From Nitrospira sp. (GTDB taxonomy: Bacteria; Nitrospirota; Nitrospiria; Nitrospirales; Nitrospiraceae): 64,000 nucleotides of DNA. Positions 29,112-36,606 of this stretch are shown here, piece by piece. The stretch lies in the NCBI GenBank assembly GCA_035968315.1, contig JAVYIN010000007.1:218996-282995 (forward strand), written 5' to 3'. The notes under the pieces are model-generated. The model was not told the DNA's origin. It made no database searches and saw only the letters and a program-made list of their open reading frames with translations. Each line of letters opens with the position of its first letter. Within the stretch, counting starts at the first letter, position 1. Made by a program: the position numbers and the translations under genes.

Positions 29112-29462
29112 ATGGGGACTGAACCCAGGCTGGGAAGCAAGGTCTTCTACAAGATCGGGGAAGTCAGTCAGCTGACCAAACTTCCCGCGTATGTCCTGCG
29201 ATTCTGGGAGTCCGAATTCAGTTTTCTTAAACCCAAGAAAAGCCGTGGCAACCAGCGTCTCTATATTCAGCGCGACATTGAGACCGTGCTTGAAATCAAG
29301 CGGATGCTGTACGAAGAAGGGCATACGCTGGAAGGGGTCAAACGCTATTGGGTGAGACGCGGGCGGGCGGCCTCCAAACCGCTCAGCCCCAAGGAAATGG
29401 CCAAAAAACTTCGGGGGGATCTTCAGGCCATCGTGAAAATCCTCGAATCGAACAGTCGGTAG
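29112..29462 (+). CDS. MerR-family transcriptional regulator
   Basis: 116 residues. Winged-helix HTH of the MerR type at the N-terminus: FYKIGEVSQLTKLPAYVLRF, then WESEF and SRGNQRLYIQRDIE. Only a short helix and a basic tail follow, and no cysteine is present for metal sensing, so the effector domain is reduced. The family member beside ihfA is widespread and mostly uncharacterised. Confidence 0.9.
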   Translation: MGTEPRLGSKVFYKIGEVSQLTKLPAYVLRFWESEFSFLKPKKSRGNQRLYIQRDIETVLEIKRMLYEEGHTLEGVKRYWVRRGRAASKPLSPKEMAKKLRGDLQAIVKILESNSR

Positions 29463-29481
29463 CCGACCGCATTGTTTCCCA

Positions 29482-29511
29482 TTGCCTTTCCAGGGTTTCC
29501 CAAGCGACAAT
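29482..29511 (+). promoter_or_regulatory. Possible tRNA promoter
   Basis: TTGCCT (29482-29487), 18-base spacer, GACAAT (29506-29511). It would start transcription about 20 bases before the tRNA. Both boxes are imperfect; the tRNA might instead be cotranscribed with the MerR gene. Confidence 0.3.
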
Positions 29512-29538
29512 AGGACCAGTCAGAACATAAGAACATGT

Positions 29539-29615
29539 CGGGGCGTAGCGCAGCCCGGTAGCGTACTCGCTTGGGGTGCGAGTGGTCGTGGGTTCAAATC
29601 CCGCCGCCCCGACCA
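29539..29615 (+). tRNA. tRNA-Pro (GGG)
   Basis: 77 bases. Acceptor arms CGGGGCG (29539-29545) and CGCCCCG pair fully, with discriminator A and encoded CCA. The anticodon stem CTCGC/GCGAG holds the 7-base loop TTGGGGT, so the anticodon is GGG (proline, CCC codon). The T arm GTGGG-TTCAAAT-CCCGC is regular. Confidence 0.97.
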
Positions 29616-29709
29616 ATTTCTCTGTTAGATACATCGAACTGAAGCATGGACGGTCGCATAGGGGGCCCACGCGCGGTCCCGTTCAAGAGACAGTCCAGCA
29701 AGGATAGGA

Positions 29710-29734
29710 AAAGCTGCCTCGCGCAGCTTTTTTT
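29710..29734 (+). terminator. Rho-independent terminator after tRNA-Pro
   Basis: AAAGCTGC (29710-29717) pairs with GCAGCTTT (29723-29730) around a 5-base loop, and the T-run continues to 29734. It would end the tRNA transcript just before surE, whose start is 12 bases further on, so surE must have some read-through or an overlooked promoter. Confidence 0.85.
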
Positions 29735-29745
29735 GTGACTCGATC

Positions 29746-30552
29746 ATGATGCGCATTCTGGTTACCAATGACGATGGCATCCACTCACCGGGTTTGATGG
29801 CGCTGGCCGAAGCCCTGGCGGCGCTGGGCGAGGTGTGGGTCGTCGCACCGGACCGGGAGCGGACGGCCGTGGCCCATGCGGTCACGTTGCACAAGCCGCT
29901 GCGCCTGCACCGGCTGGCGCCGCGCATGTTTTCCGTGAACGGGACACCGGTCGATTGTGTGAATCTCGCGGTGCTCAAGGTGATGCCGAAGCCGCCGGAC
30001 GTCGTGGTGTCGGGGATCAATAAAGGCGTGAATCTCGGGGACGATGTGCTGTACTCCGGCACGGTCTCAGGTGCGATGGAGGGGACGATTCTCGGGATTC
30101 CCTCGATTGCGGTGTCGCAGGAAGGCCAGCAGGCGTTCCGGTTTTCCGTCGGGGCGGAATATGCCGCGCGGGTGGTGCGTCTGGTGCTGGAGCAGGGCCT
30201 GCCGGAGGAAACGCTGCTGAATGTGAATGTGCCGAATCGTCCGTTGCGTTTGATCAAAGGGGTGCGCGTGACCTGCCTGAGCCGCCGGCGTTTCGACAAC
30301 CCGATCATCGAAAAGCTCGATCCGCACGGGCGCAAGTATTACTGGATTGCGGGGACGCGCGTGTCGTGGAGCCGGAGCAAGGATGCCGACCATGAGGCGA
30401 TCCAGGAAGGGCGCGTGTCTGTGACGCCGATTCGCTTGGACAGTACAGACCATGACACACTGGATCGCTTCCGGGACTGGGTGCCGATGATGCAGGCGAA
30501 AATGGCGGGTCCGAGCAAACGGGTACACGCCGCAGCCAGGCGAAAGGGATAA
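29746..30552 (+). CDS. surE: 5'/3'-nucleotidase SurE
   Basis: 268 residues. The start MMRILVTNDDGIHSPG holds the metal-binding Asp pair D9-D10; VVAPDRERTAVAHAVTLHKP and VVSGINKGVNLGDDVLYSGT contain the remaining conserved Ser/Asn ligands. It dephosphorylates nucleoside monophosphates, possibly polyphosphate. The C-terminal tail is slightly extended and basic (SKRVHAAARRKG). The DedA gene starts five bases later. Confidence 0.96.
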   Translation: MMRILVTNDDGIHSPGLMALAEALAALGEVWVVAPDRERTAVAHAVTLHKPLRLHRLAPRMFSVNGTPVDCVNLAVLKVMPKPPDVVVSGINKGVNLGDDVLYSGTVSGAMEGTILGIPSIAVSQEGQQAFRFSVGAEYAARVVRLVLEQGLPEETLLNVNVPNRPLRLIKGVRVTCLSRRRFDNPIIEKLDPHGRKYYWIAGTRVSWSRSKDADHEAIQEGRVSVTPIRLDSTDHDTLDRFRDWVPMMQAKMAGPSKRVHAAARRKG

Positions 30553-30556
30553 GCGG

Positions 30557-31210
30557 GTGATCGCCGGTCTCATTGAAGCTATCATCAGCGAGCTGAGCCG
30601 GTTTGTCATTGCCTGCATTTCCCGATTCGGCTATGCGGGTATTTTTCTGACAATGGGGATCGAGAGCGCCTGCATTCCGCTGCCCAGCGAGATCATCATG
30701 CCGTTTTCCGGGTATCTGGTCATGACGGGGCAGTTTACGATGTTGGGGGTGACGCTGGCCGGGGCGCTGGGTAATGTGGCGGGATCCATTGTGGCCTATT
30801 ATGCGGGGGTGTGGGGCGGGCGGCCCTTTGTTGAGCGGTATGGGCCCTATGTGTTGATTTCGCATCGAGATTTGGATGTGGCCGACCGGTGGTTCCAGAA
30901 GTACGGCGAGGCGGCGGTCTTTTTTAGCCGAATGCTGCCGGTGGTGCGCACCTTCATTTCGTTGCCGGCCGGCGTGGCGCGGATGAATTTCCCGCGATTC
31001 GTCCTCTTCACGTTTATTGGGGCGTTGCCCTGGTGCTATCTGTTGGCGTATATCGGATTAAAAATGGGCGAGCGGTGGGAAGATCTGCGTGACTATTTCC
31101 ATCGGTTCGATCTGGTGATCGGAGTGATCTTGGTCGGGATACTGGGCTTCTTTCTCTGGTCGCATTGGCCGAAACGCGGAGCCAATTCTGAATCGGGGCC
31201 ATCGGCATGA
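30557..31210 (+). CDS. DedA/SNARE-associated family membrane protein
   Basis: 217 residues, start GTG 30557. ESACIPLPSEIIMPFSGYLV, LGNVAGSIVAYYAGVWGGRP, FFSRMLPVVRTFISLPAGVA and MNFPRFVLFTFIGALPWCYL are conserved DedA motifs (re-entrant loop glutamate, and the Arg-x-x-x-Pro region). DedA proteins recycle undecaprenyl phosphate and other lipid carriers across the inner membrane. Five or so hydrophobic segments. Overlaps cysS by four bases (ATGA). Confidence 0.92.
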   Translation: MIAGLIEAIISELSRFVIACISRFGYAGIFLTMGIESACIPLPSEIIMPFSGYLVMTGQFTMLGVTLAGALGNVAGSIVAYYAGVWGGRPFVERYGPYVLISHRDLDVADRWFQKYGEAAVFFSRMLPVVRTFISLPAGVARMNFPRFVLFTFIGALPWCYLLAYIGLKMGERWEDLRDYFHRFDLVIGVILVGILGFFLWSHWPKRGANSESGPSA

Positions 31211-32640
31211 TCAAACTGTACAATACCCTCACGGGGAAAAAGGAAGAGTTCATCCCGCTCGCGCCCAAGACGGTCCGCATGTATGTCTGCGGCGTGACGG
31301 TCTATGACTATTGCCATATCGGCCATGCGCGGAGCGCGCTCGTGTTCGATGTCATTCGCCGGTATTTGGAGTATTCCGGCTATCGTGTCGAGTTCGCCAA
31401 GAACTTTACCGACGTGGACGACAAGATCATCAAGCGCGCGAACGAGCAGGGGATCAGCTGTGATGAGGTCACGGCGAAATTCATTCAAGCCTATTACGAT
31501 GACATGGGCAAGCTGGATGTGCGGCCGGCCTCCATTGAGCCGAAAGCGACCGAGCATATGGCCGACATCGTGAGGCTGACCGAAACTTTGATTGCGAAGG
31601 GCTTGGCCTATCAAGTGGACGGGGATGTCTATTTTGAGGTTGCCAAGTACGGGGAGTATGGCCGCTTGTCCAAGCGGAAGTTGGACGATCTCCAAGCCGG
31701 GGCGCGTGTGGATGTGGATGAGCGGAAGCGCCATCCCATGGACTTTGCCCTCTGGAAAAGCGCCAAGCCCGGCGAACCGGCCTGGCCAAGCCCCTGGGGG
31801 CAGGGCCGGCCAGGCTGGCACATTGAATGTTCCGCCATGTCGATCCGCCATCTCGGGGAAACGTTTGATATTCACGGCGGCGGGATGGATCTGATCTTCC
31901 CGCACCATGAGAATGAAATCGCCCAATCCTGCGGCGCGACCGGCAAAGAGTTTGCGCGCTACTGGATTCACAACGGCTTCGTGCAGATCAACCAGGAGAA
32001 GATGTCCAAGTCGCTGGGGAACTTCTTCACGATCCGGGAGATCTTTGAAAAGTCGGAATGGCCCGAAGACATTACCGGCGAGATGTTGCGCTATTTTCTC
32101 CTCTCGACCCATTATCACGGGCCATTGGATTTTTCAGACCTGGCCATTCGTGAGGCGAAGCAGGCGTTGAACGGGTTCTACGATCTCTTTGCCAGACTTG
32201 CAGAGCCTGCTCTCGGAACGAAGGGAGATCCGGGCCTGTCGGTGGCCCTCGAGCGCACTCAGACAGCGTTTCGGGCGGCGATGGATGACGACTTCAATAC
32301 GCCGGTGGCCATTGCTGCATTGCAAGGGTTGCGGAGCGATTTGAATAAGCTGCTCGCCGACGGTTTGTCGTCAGAGGCGCGACGCGGGGCTAGGGAGGCC
32401 TTCCGGTCGCTGGGTCAGGTGTTGGGGTTGTTCCAGTTGGATCGTTGGATCTTCAACGTCGAAGGCGGGGGATCCGCGTCCCGCGCCAGTGAGGCCGAAA
32501 TTGAGAGACAAATTGCCGAACGAACGGAAGCCAAGAGGCGAAAGGACTTCACACGCGCCGACGCCATCCGGGCGGAACTGGCAGCCCAGGGCATCATCAT
32601 CGAGGACAGGCCTGACGGCACCAGCCGATGGAAGCGATGA
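31207..32640 (+). CDS. cysS: Cysteinyl-tRNA synthetase
   Basis: 477 residues, class I. HIGH motif at 37-40 (YCHIGHARSALVFDV), zinc-site residues in YVCGVTVYDYC and WHIECSAMS, HGGGMDLIFPHHENE, and KMSKS at 265-269 (EKMSKSLGNFFTIRE). The C-terminal DALR helical domain and tRNA anticodon-binding end are complete. The frame of rlmB begins 152 bases before its stop. Confidence 0.98.
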   Translation: MIKLYNTLTGKKEEFIPLAPKTVRMYVCGVTVYDYCHIGHARSALVFDVIRRYLEYSGYRVEFAKNFTDVDDKIIKRANEQGISCDEVTAKFIQAYYDDMGKLDVRPASIEPKATEHMADIVRLTETLIAKGLAYQVDGDVYFEVAKYGEYGRLSKRKLDDLQAGARVDVDERKRHPMDFALWKSAKPGEPAWPSPWGQGRPGWHIECSAMSIRHLGETFDIHGGGMDLIFPHHENEIAQSCGATGKEFARYWIHNGFVQINQEKMSKSLGNFFTIREIFEKSEWPEDITGEMLRYFLLSTHYHGPLDFSDLAIREAKQALNGFYDLFARLAEPALGTKGDPGLSVALERTQTAFRAAMDDDFNTPVAIAALQGLRSDLNKLLADGLSSEARRGAREAFRSLGQVLGLFQLDRWIFNVEGGGSASRASEAEIERQIAERTEAKRRKDFTRADAIRAELAAQGIIIEDRPDGTSRWKR

Positions 32641-33397
32641 TGGCCAGGAGATCCTCTATGGTCTCCATGCGGTCCGTGAAGCTCTGAGAGCCGAGGCCCG
32701 GCCGCTCCAGCGTCTGCTCGTCATCCGGATGGACAAACAGTTCGGCGATCTCGTGCACATGGCGCGGGCCCGGCATATTCCGATCCATGTTCAGCCGCTG
32801 GCTTCGTTTGACCGGCTGGTGCCCGGTGGCAACCATCAAGGAGTAATCGCCTACGCCGCCGCCAAAGAGTACGCATCGGAAGAGGCTATTCTTGCCAAAG
32901 CGGCGCAACAGCAGGAAGCGCCGTTGCTGGTGATTCTCGATGGCGTAGAAGATCCGCATAATCTCGGCGCGGTGCTCAGGACGGCGGAGGGTGCCGGCGC
33001 GCATGGCGTTTTTATTCCCGAGCGGCGCGCGGCTGGGCTGACGTCGGTCGTCGCCAAAGCCTCGGCGGGGGCCATTGACCATATCCCCGTTGCGAGAGTG
33101 GTGAACACCTCACGATTGCTGGAGACGCTCAAAGAGGCCGGTGTCTGGATCTACGGGGTCGAGCCGGCCGCGACGAAGCTCATTACCGAGGTGGATCTGA
33201 CCGGCCCGGTTGGCTTGGTGTTCGGGGGCGAGGGGAAAGGCATTCGTCAGGGAGTGCTGCAGCATTGCGACGAACGCATCCGCATTCCGATGAAGGGCCA
33301 GGTGCAGTCGCTCAATGTGTCGGCGTCGGCGGCGGTGACGCTGTTTGAGGCGGTCCGGCAGAGGAATGTGTCTGCGTCGATAGGCCGCAAGGCCTAA
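32489..33397 (+). CDS. rlmB: 23S rRNA (guanosine-2'-O-)-methyltransferase RlmB (SPOUT/TrmH family)
   Basis: The TrmH-type SPOUT enzyme begins at EILYGLHAVREALRAEARPL (about nt 32648) and carries the knot motifs LVILDGVEDPHNLGAVLRTA, GLVFGGEGKGIRQGV and IPMKGQVQSLNVSASAAVTL. The only in-frame ATG is 32489, inside cysS, giving a 302-residue protein with a ~53-residue basic N-terminal stretch that looks like read-through of cysS sequence. No ATG, GTG or TTG sits at the expected start after cysS, so either a rare start codon is used or the long overlap is real. A 2'-O-methyl is placed on G2251 of the peptidyl-transferase loop. Confidence 0.88.
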   Translation: MRPKLRDKLPNERKPRGERTSHAPTPSGRNWQPRASSSRTGLTAPADGSDDGQEILYGLHAVREALRAEARPLQRLLVIRMDKQFGDLVHMARARHIPIHVQPLASFDRLVPGGNHQGVIAYAAAKEYASEEAILAKAAQQQEAPLLVILDGVEDPHNLGAVLRTAEGAGAHGVFIPERRAAGLTSVVAKASAGAIDHIPVARVVNTSRLLETLKEAGVWIYGVEPAATKLITEVDLTGPVGLVFGGEGKGIRQGVLQHCDERIRIPMKGQVQSLNVSASAAVTLFEAVRQRNVSASIGRKA

Positions 33398-33672
33398 CGG
33401 ATTTTTAGCGATCCACTCTGGATCGCATTCTTCAGCAGCTGCGCGGTATTCGAGACGCGCAGTTTCTTCATCATATTGGCCCGGTGCGCTTCGACGGTCT
33501 TGACGCTGATTTTCAGCCGCGTGCCGATTTCCTTGTTTTTGAACCCAGCCCAGATCAGCTCCAGGATTTCCTGCTCGCGCGAGGTGAGCGACTCCGGGCG
33601 CTTTTTGCGGGGAGGCGGCTCAAGGTTCGCGAGGGATTTCTTGGCCTTCGGCTTCGTCGCTGCTTTCGCCAT
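33394..33672 (-). CDS. Orphan LuxR-type HTH regulator without receiver
   Basis: 92 residues. A Lys/Ala/Pro-rich N-terminus (about 25 residues) precedes a GerE/LuxR HTH: LTSREQEILELIWAGFKNKE, then SVKTVEAHRANMMKKL. No phospho-receiver or other sensory domain exists, so activity may be set by its level or a partner. A good AAAGGAG lies 11 bases before its ATG. It is convergent with rlmB (4-base tail overlap) and divergent from the prepilin peptidase gene, making pilus genes plausible targets. Confidence 0.85.
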   Translation of the reverse strand: MAKAATKPKAKKSLANLEPPPRKKRPESLTSREQEILELIWAGFKNKEIGTRLKISVKTVEAHRANMMKKLRVSNTAQLLKNAIQSGSLKIR

Positions 33673-33726
33673 AATCGTCGGTTCTCCTTTGAATAGCCGT
33701 GGCTTCAGGTATACTGAGGTTTCGCG

Positions 33727-33767
33727 GGGTGAAGTATAGGAAGCCTGGCCGGGTGAAGTAAATGAAG
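33727..33767. promoter_or_regulatory. Direct repeat pair, possible operator
   Basis: GGGTGAAGTATAGGAAG (33727-33743) and GGGTGAAGTAAATGAAG (33751-33767) agree at 15 of 17 positions with a 24-base period. They lie in the divergent gap between the orphan LuxR-type regulator and the prepilin peptidase gene, so they may bind that or another regulator. Function is inferred from position only. Confidence 0.4.
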
Positions 33768-33876
33768 TCCAATGGCCCTAGTAGGGTTACTCGGTAGGGA
33801 AATCAGAGTATTCGTAAGTACTGTGGGAGGCCGGGAGATTCGCCTCCGATGTGTCATTTGGGAGCGGTGTAGCGGG

Positions 33877-34647
33877 ATGTGGCAGCTGTATCTGGTCGCG
33901 GGGATTTTCGGAGCGCTGATCGGAAGCTTTCTCAACGTGTGTATCTATCGGTTGCCGAGACGGGAGTCCATCGCCTGGCCTGGGTCGCATTGTCCCGCCT
34001 GCAGTCATCCTATCGCCTGGTATGACAATATCCCTCTCATCGGCTTTCTCGTGTTGCGTGGGCGGTGCCGCGCCTGTGCCGTCTCTATTCCGTTGCACTA
34101 TCCCCTCGTGGAAGCGCTCAATTCCATAGGATATCTCGCGCTGCTGTGGCGATTTGGGCCGAGTGGGGAAACGGTGGTGTATGCGGGGCTGTTCTCGGCA
34201 TTATTGGTCGTGGCGGGAACCGATCTCTCCCACAAAATCATACCGAACGCGGTGACGTACCCAGGCATCGTGTTGGGGTTGATAAGCGCGGGAACGGTGT
34301 TGCCACTGGGGTTGCTGAACGGCCTCATCGGGTTGCTGGTCGGGGGCGGGATCTTGTGGCTGTTGGCCTGGGCCAGCCCATATCTCTTTGGGAAGGAGGG
34401 AATGGGCGGGGGAGATATCAAGCTGCTTGCGATGCTGGGCGCCTTCCTGGGCTGGAAGCCGGCTGTGCTGACGATCATGATTGGATCGTTTGTGGGATCG
34501 GTGATCGGGGTGTCTCTCCTGGCCGCGAAGATGATCAAACGGGAAGACTACATTCCCTTTGGGCCGTTTCTCGTGTTTGGCGCCATTGTCGCGCTGTTCT
34601 TCGGCTCCTCCCTCATTGAGTGGTATCAAGGCCTTCTCTCGGGATAG
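33877..34647 (+). CDS. pilD: Type IV prepilin peptidase / N-methyltransferase
   Basis: 256 residues from ATG 33877. Eight or so transmembrane helices. Zinc-binding cysteines C39, C42, C64 and C67 (HCPACSHPIAW; GRCRACAVS), and the two catalytic aspartates D116 (GTDLSHKIIPN) and D180 in the GxGD-type motif GMGGGDIKLLA. It cleaves the Gly before the hydrophobic N-terminus of prepilins and methylates the new N-terminus. The two sets of pilin-like genes downstream are natural substrates. A longer frame to 33772 lacks similarity. Confidence 0.95.
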   Translation: MWQLYLVAGIFGALIGSFLNVCIYRLPRRESIAWPGSHCPACSHPIAWYDNIPLIGFLVLRGRCRACAVSIPLHYPLVEALNSIGYLALLWRFGPSGETVVYAGLFSALLVVAGTDLSHKIIPNAVTYPGIVLGLISAGTVLPLGLLNGLIGLLVGGGILWLLAWASPYLFGKEGMGGGDIKLLAMLGAFLGWKPAVLTIMIGSFVGSVIGVSLLAAKMIKREDYIPFGPFLVFGAIVALFFGSSLIEWYQGLLSG

Positions 34648-34930
34648 CTCTCCGGTTTATTGCCTTTCTGTTTTCTGCTGCGCTGTATCCAATCTCGCTG
34701 GTTTGTATCTTGTCAGGCACGGCATGACGCTCTGCCCGCCATTCCGCTTGTCACGCAGCCCCGCCTGGGGATCAGGGATTTCTCTTCTCACATCTTTATG
34801 AATTTGAACATGTTTTCCTGGTGCGCAGAGGCAGAGTGCGTCTCGGCCGTATGGATTGCAGCCGAGGGAAGAGGAGGCATGACTTTTGATAATGCCCCCT
34901 TCCATGAAGATGCGGAGGACAGCGAAACAG

Positions 34931-35371
34931 ATGTCAGTCGATGAGGAATATGGATTCAGCCTCATCGAGCTCATGACGATTGTGGCGGTCGTCGGGGTGG
35001 TCGCGGCGCTCGCCGTGCCGGATTTGCTGGCATTGAGCCGGCGGATGCAAATTGACTTGTTTGCGCGGGAGTTGGCATCCGAACTGCGGCAGGCGAAACA
35101 GCTGGCCATGACGCAGCGCGACCGTGTGTATCTCACGGTCGATCGTGGGCAGCGTGCCATCCTGGCGCAAGTCGGGACCGCTCGTGTGCCGCATCATATC
35201 TTTTCCTATGCGGAGCGGGCGATGGAGCTGGATGAGCCGAGCGCGGGGCCTGAACTGGTGTTCCATCCCAGCGGGCGATCGGCGACGGCCACGACCATTC
35301 GATTTCACAATGCTCAGGGAGAGAACGGAGCGCTTACCGTGAGTCTCACCGGCAGGGTATCGATCCAATGA
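34931..35371 (+). CDS. Minor pseudopilin, GspH/FimT type
   Basis: 146 residues from ATG 34931 (GGAGG 12 bases upstream). Class III signal: cleavage after G8 in DEEYGFSLIELMTIVAVVG with the conserved Glu at mature position 5 (E13). The rest has the short beta-rich GspH/FimT pattern, including QAKQLAMTQRDRVYL and LVFHPSGRSA. First of four pseudopilin genes arranged like a tip complex; ATGA overlap with the next. Confidence 0.88.
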   Translation: MSVDEEYGFSLIELMTIVAVVGVVAALAVPDLLALSRRMQIDLFARELASELRQAKQLAMTQRDRVYLTVDRGQRAILAQVGTARVPHHIFSYAERAMELDEPSAGPELVFHPSGRSATATTIRFHNAQGENGALTVSLTGRVSIQ

Positions 35372-35847
35372 TGCGGCGGATGGGTGAGGGAGGCGTGAGT
35401 CTGATCGAAGCGATGGTGGCCATGGTGATCGCTGGGATTGTGCTGATGGGGGCGATGAGCGCGCTGCAAATCTCTGTCCGGCAGGCACAGCAAGGGGTGA
35501 TGAAAACACGGGCGTTGGCGCTGGCCCAGGGCAGGCTCGAAGCAAAACGGTCGGTACGTTGGGAGGCGTTGTTACAGGACGATATGAACCATGACGGCAT
35601 TGTCGATGTCGTCATGAACGATGCGGGCGAGTCGAAGGATGCTGCGCCCGGCGATGGGACCTATACGGGGACATGGGCGCAGGATGGGGTGAGCCTGGAA
35701 TGGACCGTGGCCATGGACCGCCCCGGTCAGTTGAGCGCCGCGGGGTTTGTCGTCATCCGGGCGACCGCAAAGTACGAGGCACTTGGAGAGTACAAGACTG
35801 TCCATGTCGCGACGGTCAGAGCGAATCCGGCATTTGTGGGGGATTGA
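35368..35847 (+). CDS. Minor pseudopilin, PilV/GspI type
   Basis: 159 residues. Cleavage expected after G9 in RRMGEGGVSLIEAMVAMVIA, with Glu at mature position 5. ALALAQGRLEAKRSV and the C-terminal strands match PilV/GspI-type minor pilins. A patch rich in Asp/Asn (DDMNHDGIVDVVMNDAGE) resembles a calcium loop. Starts inside the stop of the previous gene and ends in the start of the next (TGATG). Confidence 0.86.
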   Translation: MMRRMGEGGVSLIEAMVAMVIAGIVLMGAMSALQISVRQAQQGVMKTRALALAQGRLEAKRSVRWEALLQDDMNHDGIVDVVMNDAGESKDAAPGDGTYTGTWAQDGVSLEWTVAMDRPGQLSAAGFVVIRATAKYEALGEYKTVHVATVRANPAFVGD

Positions 35848-36587
35848 TGAAACGGAGTCGTGGCAATGCCCAACGCAGGAATCCGTTGCTCAACCAGCGC
35901 GGACTCTGTTTGTCCGAGTTACTCATGGCCACGGCGGTGGGCACGGTGGTGTTGGCCGGCAGTCTGGAAACGCTGAACCTCGTGCATGCGCGGGCAACGG
36001 AGCAGCAGCGCGCCATGGCTGGGCAGCAGGACCTGCGGTTGGGGCTGGAAGTCTGGGAGCAAGAAGTCCGCATGGCCTCGGCGGCGACCATTACGACGGC
36101 CGTGGCCGACCGGTTGGAATTCTCGGCGAACATTCATGCCCTGGAGACGACGACGACCGCCACGGTCGCGGCAGGACAAACCGTGGTGCCGGTCCAGGAT
36201 GGCGGGGGATGGGGGCAGGGGAAAACCGTGCGGATCTGTTCGGCCAGCGGGTGCGAGTCTCACCGGCTGGCGCGGACCGGTCAGCGACTCCAGCTCACGC
36301 TGAGCGAGCCGGTGCGCGGGCTGTTTCCCGCCGGCGCCTCGGTGGAGGTGATGAATCGGGTGGCCTATTACACCCGCATCGATACGGCGGGGCGGCTGCA
36401 GCTGATGCGGATGATCGACGGTGGAGCCGGGACATTGATCGGTGATCTGCAAGCGGTGCAGTGGACCTATTGGGATGACCGTGGACGAGTGGCGGTCGAG
36501 ACGAGCGGAATCGCGCGGGTGGTGGTGACGATCGAGTCGAGGAATGTCTTGCCACAAGTCGTTCGTGAAGTGAGCGTGCGATCGTGA
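35847..36587 (+). CDS. Minor pseudopilin, PilW/GspJ type
   Basis: 246 residues from ATG 35847. Processing site after G19 in LLNQRGLCLSELLMATAVG with Glu at mature +5; a Cys sits at +2, which is unusual. Internal features follow PilW/GspJ: QDLRLGLEVWEQEVRMASA, then a pseudopilin globular domain with ADRLEFSANIH and DLQAVQWTYWDDRGR. Starts on the A of the preceding stop. A longer frame to 35673 is out of register with family start. Confidence 0.86.
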   Translation: MKRSRGNAQRRNPLLNQRGLCLSELLMATAVGTVVLAGSLETLNLVHARATEQQRAMAGQQDLRLGLEVWEQEVRMASAATITTAVADRLEFSANIHALETTTTATVAAGQTVVPVQDGGGWGQGKTVRICSASGCESHRLARTGQRLQLTLSEPVRGLFPAGASVEVMNRVAYYTRIDTAGRLQLMRMIDGGAGTLIGDLQAVQWTYWDDRGRVAVETSGIARVVVTIESRNVLPQVVREVSVRS

Positions 36588-36606
36588 TCAAGATGAGGAG
36601 TTGAGG

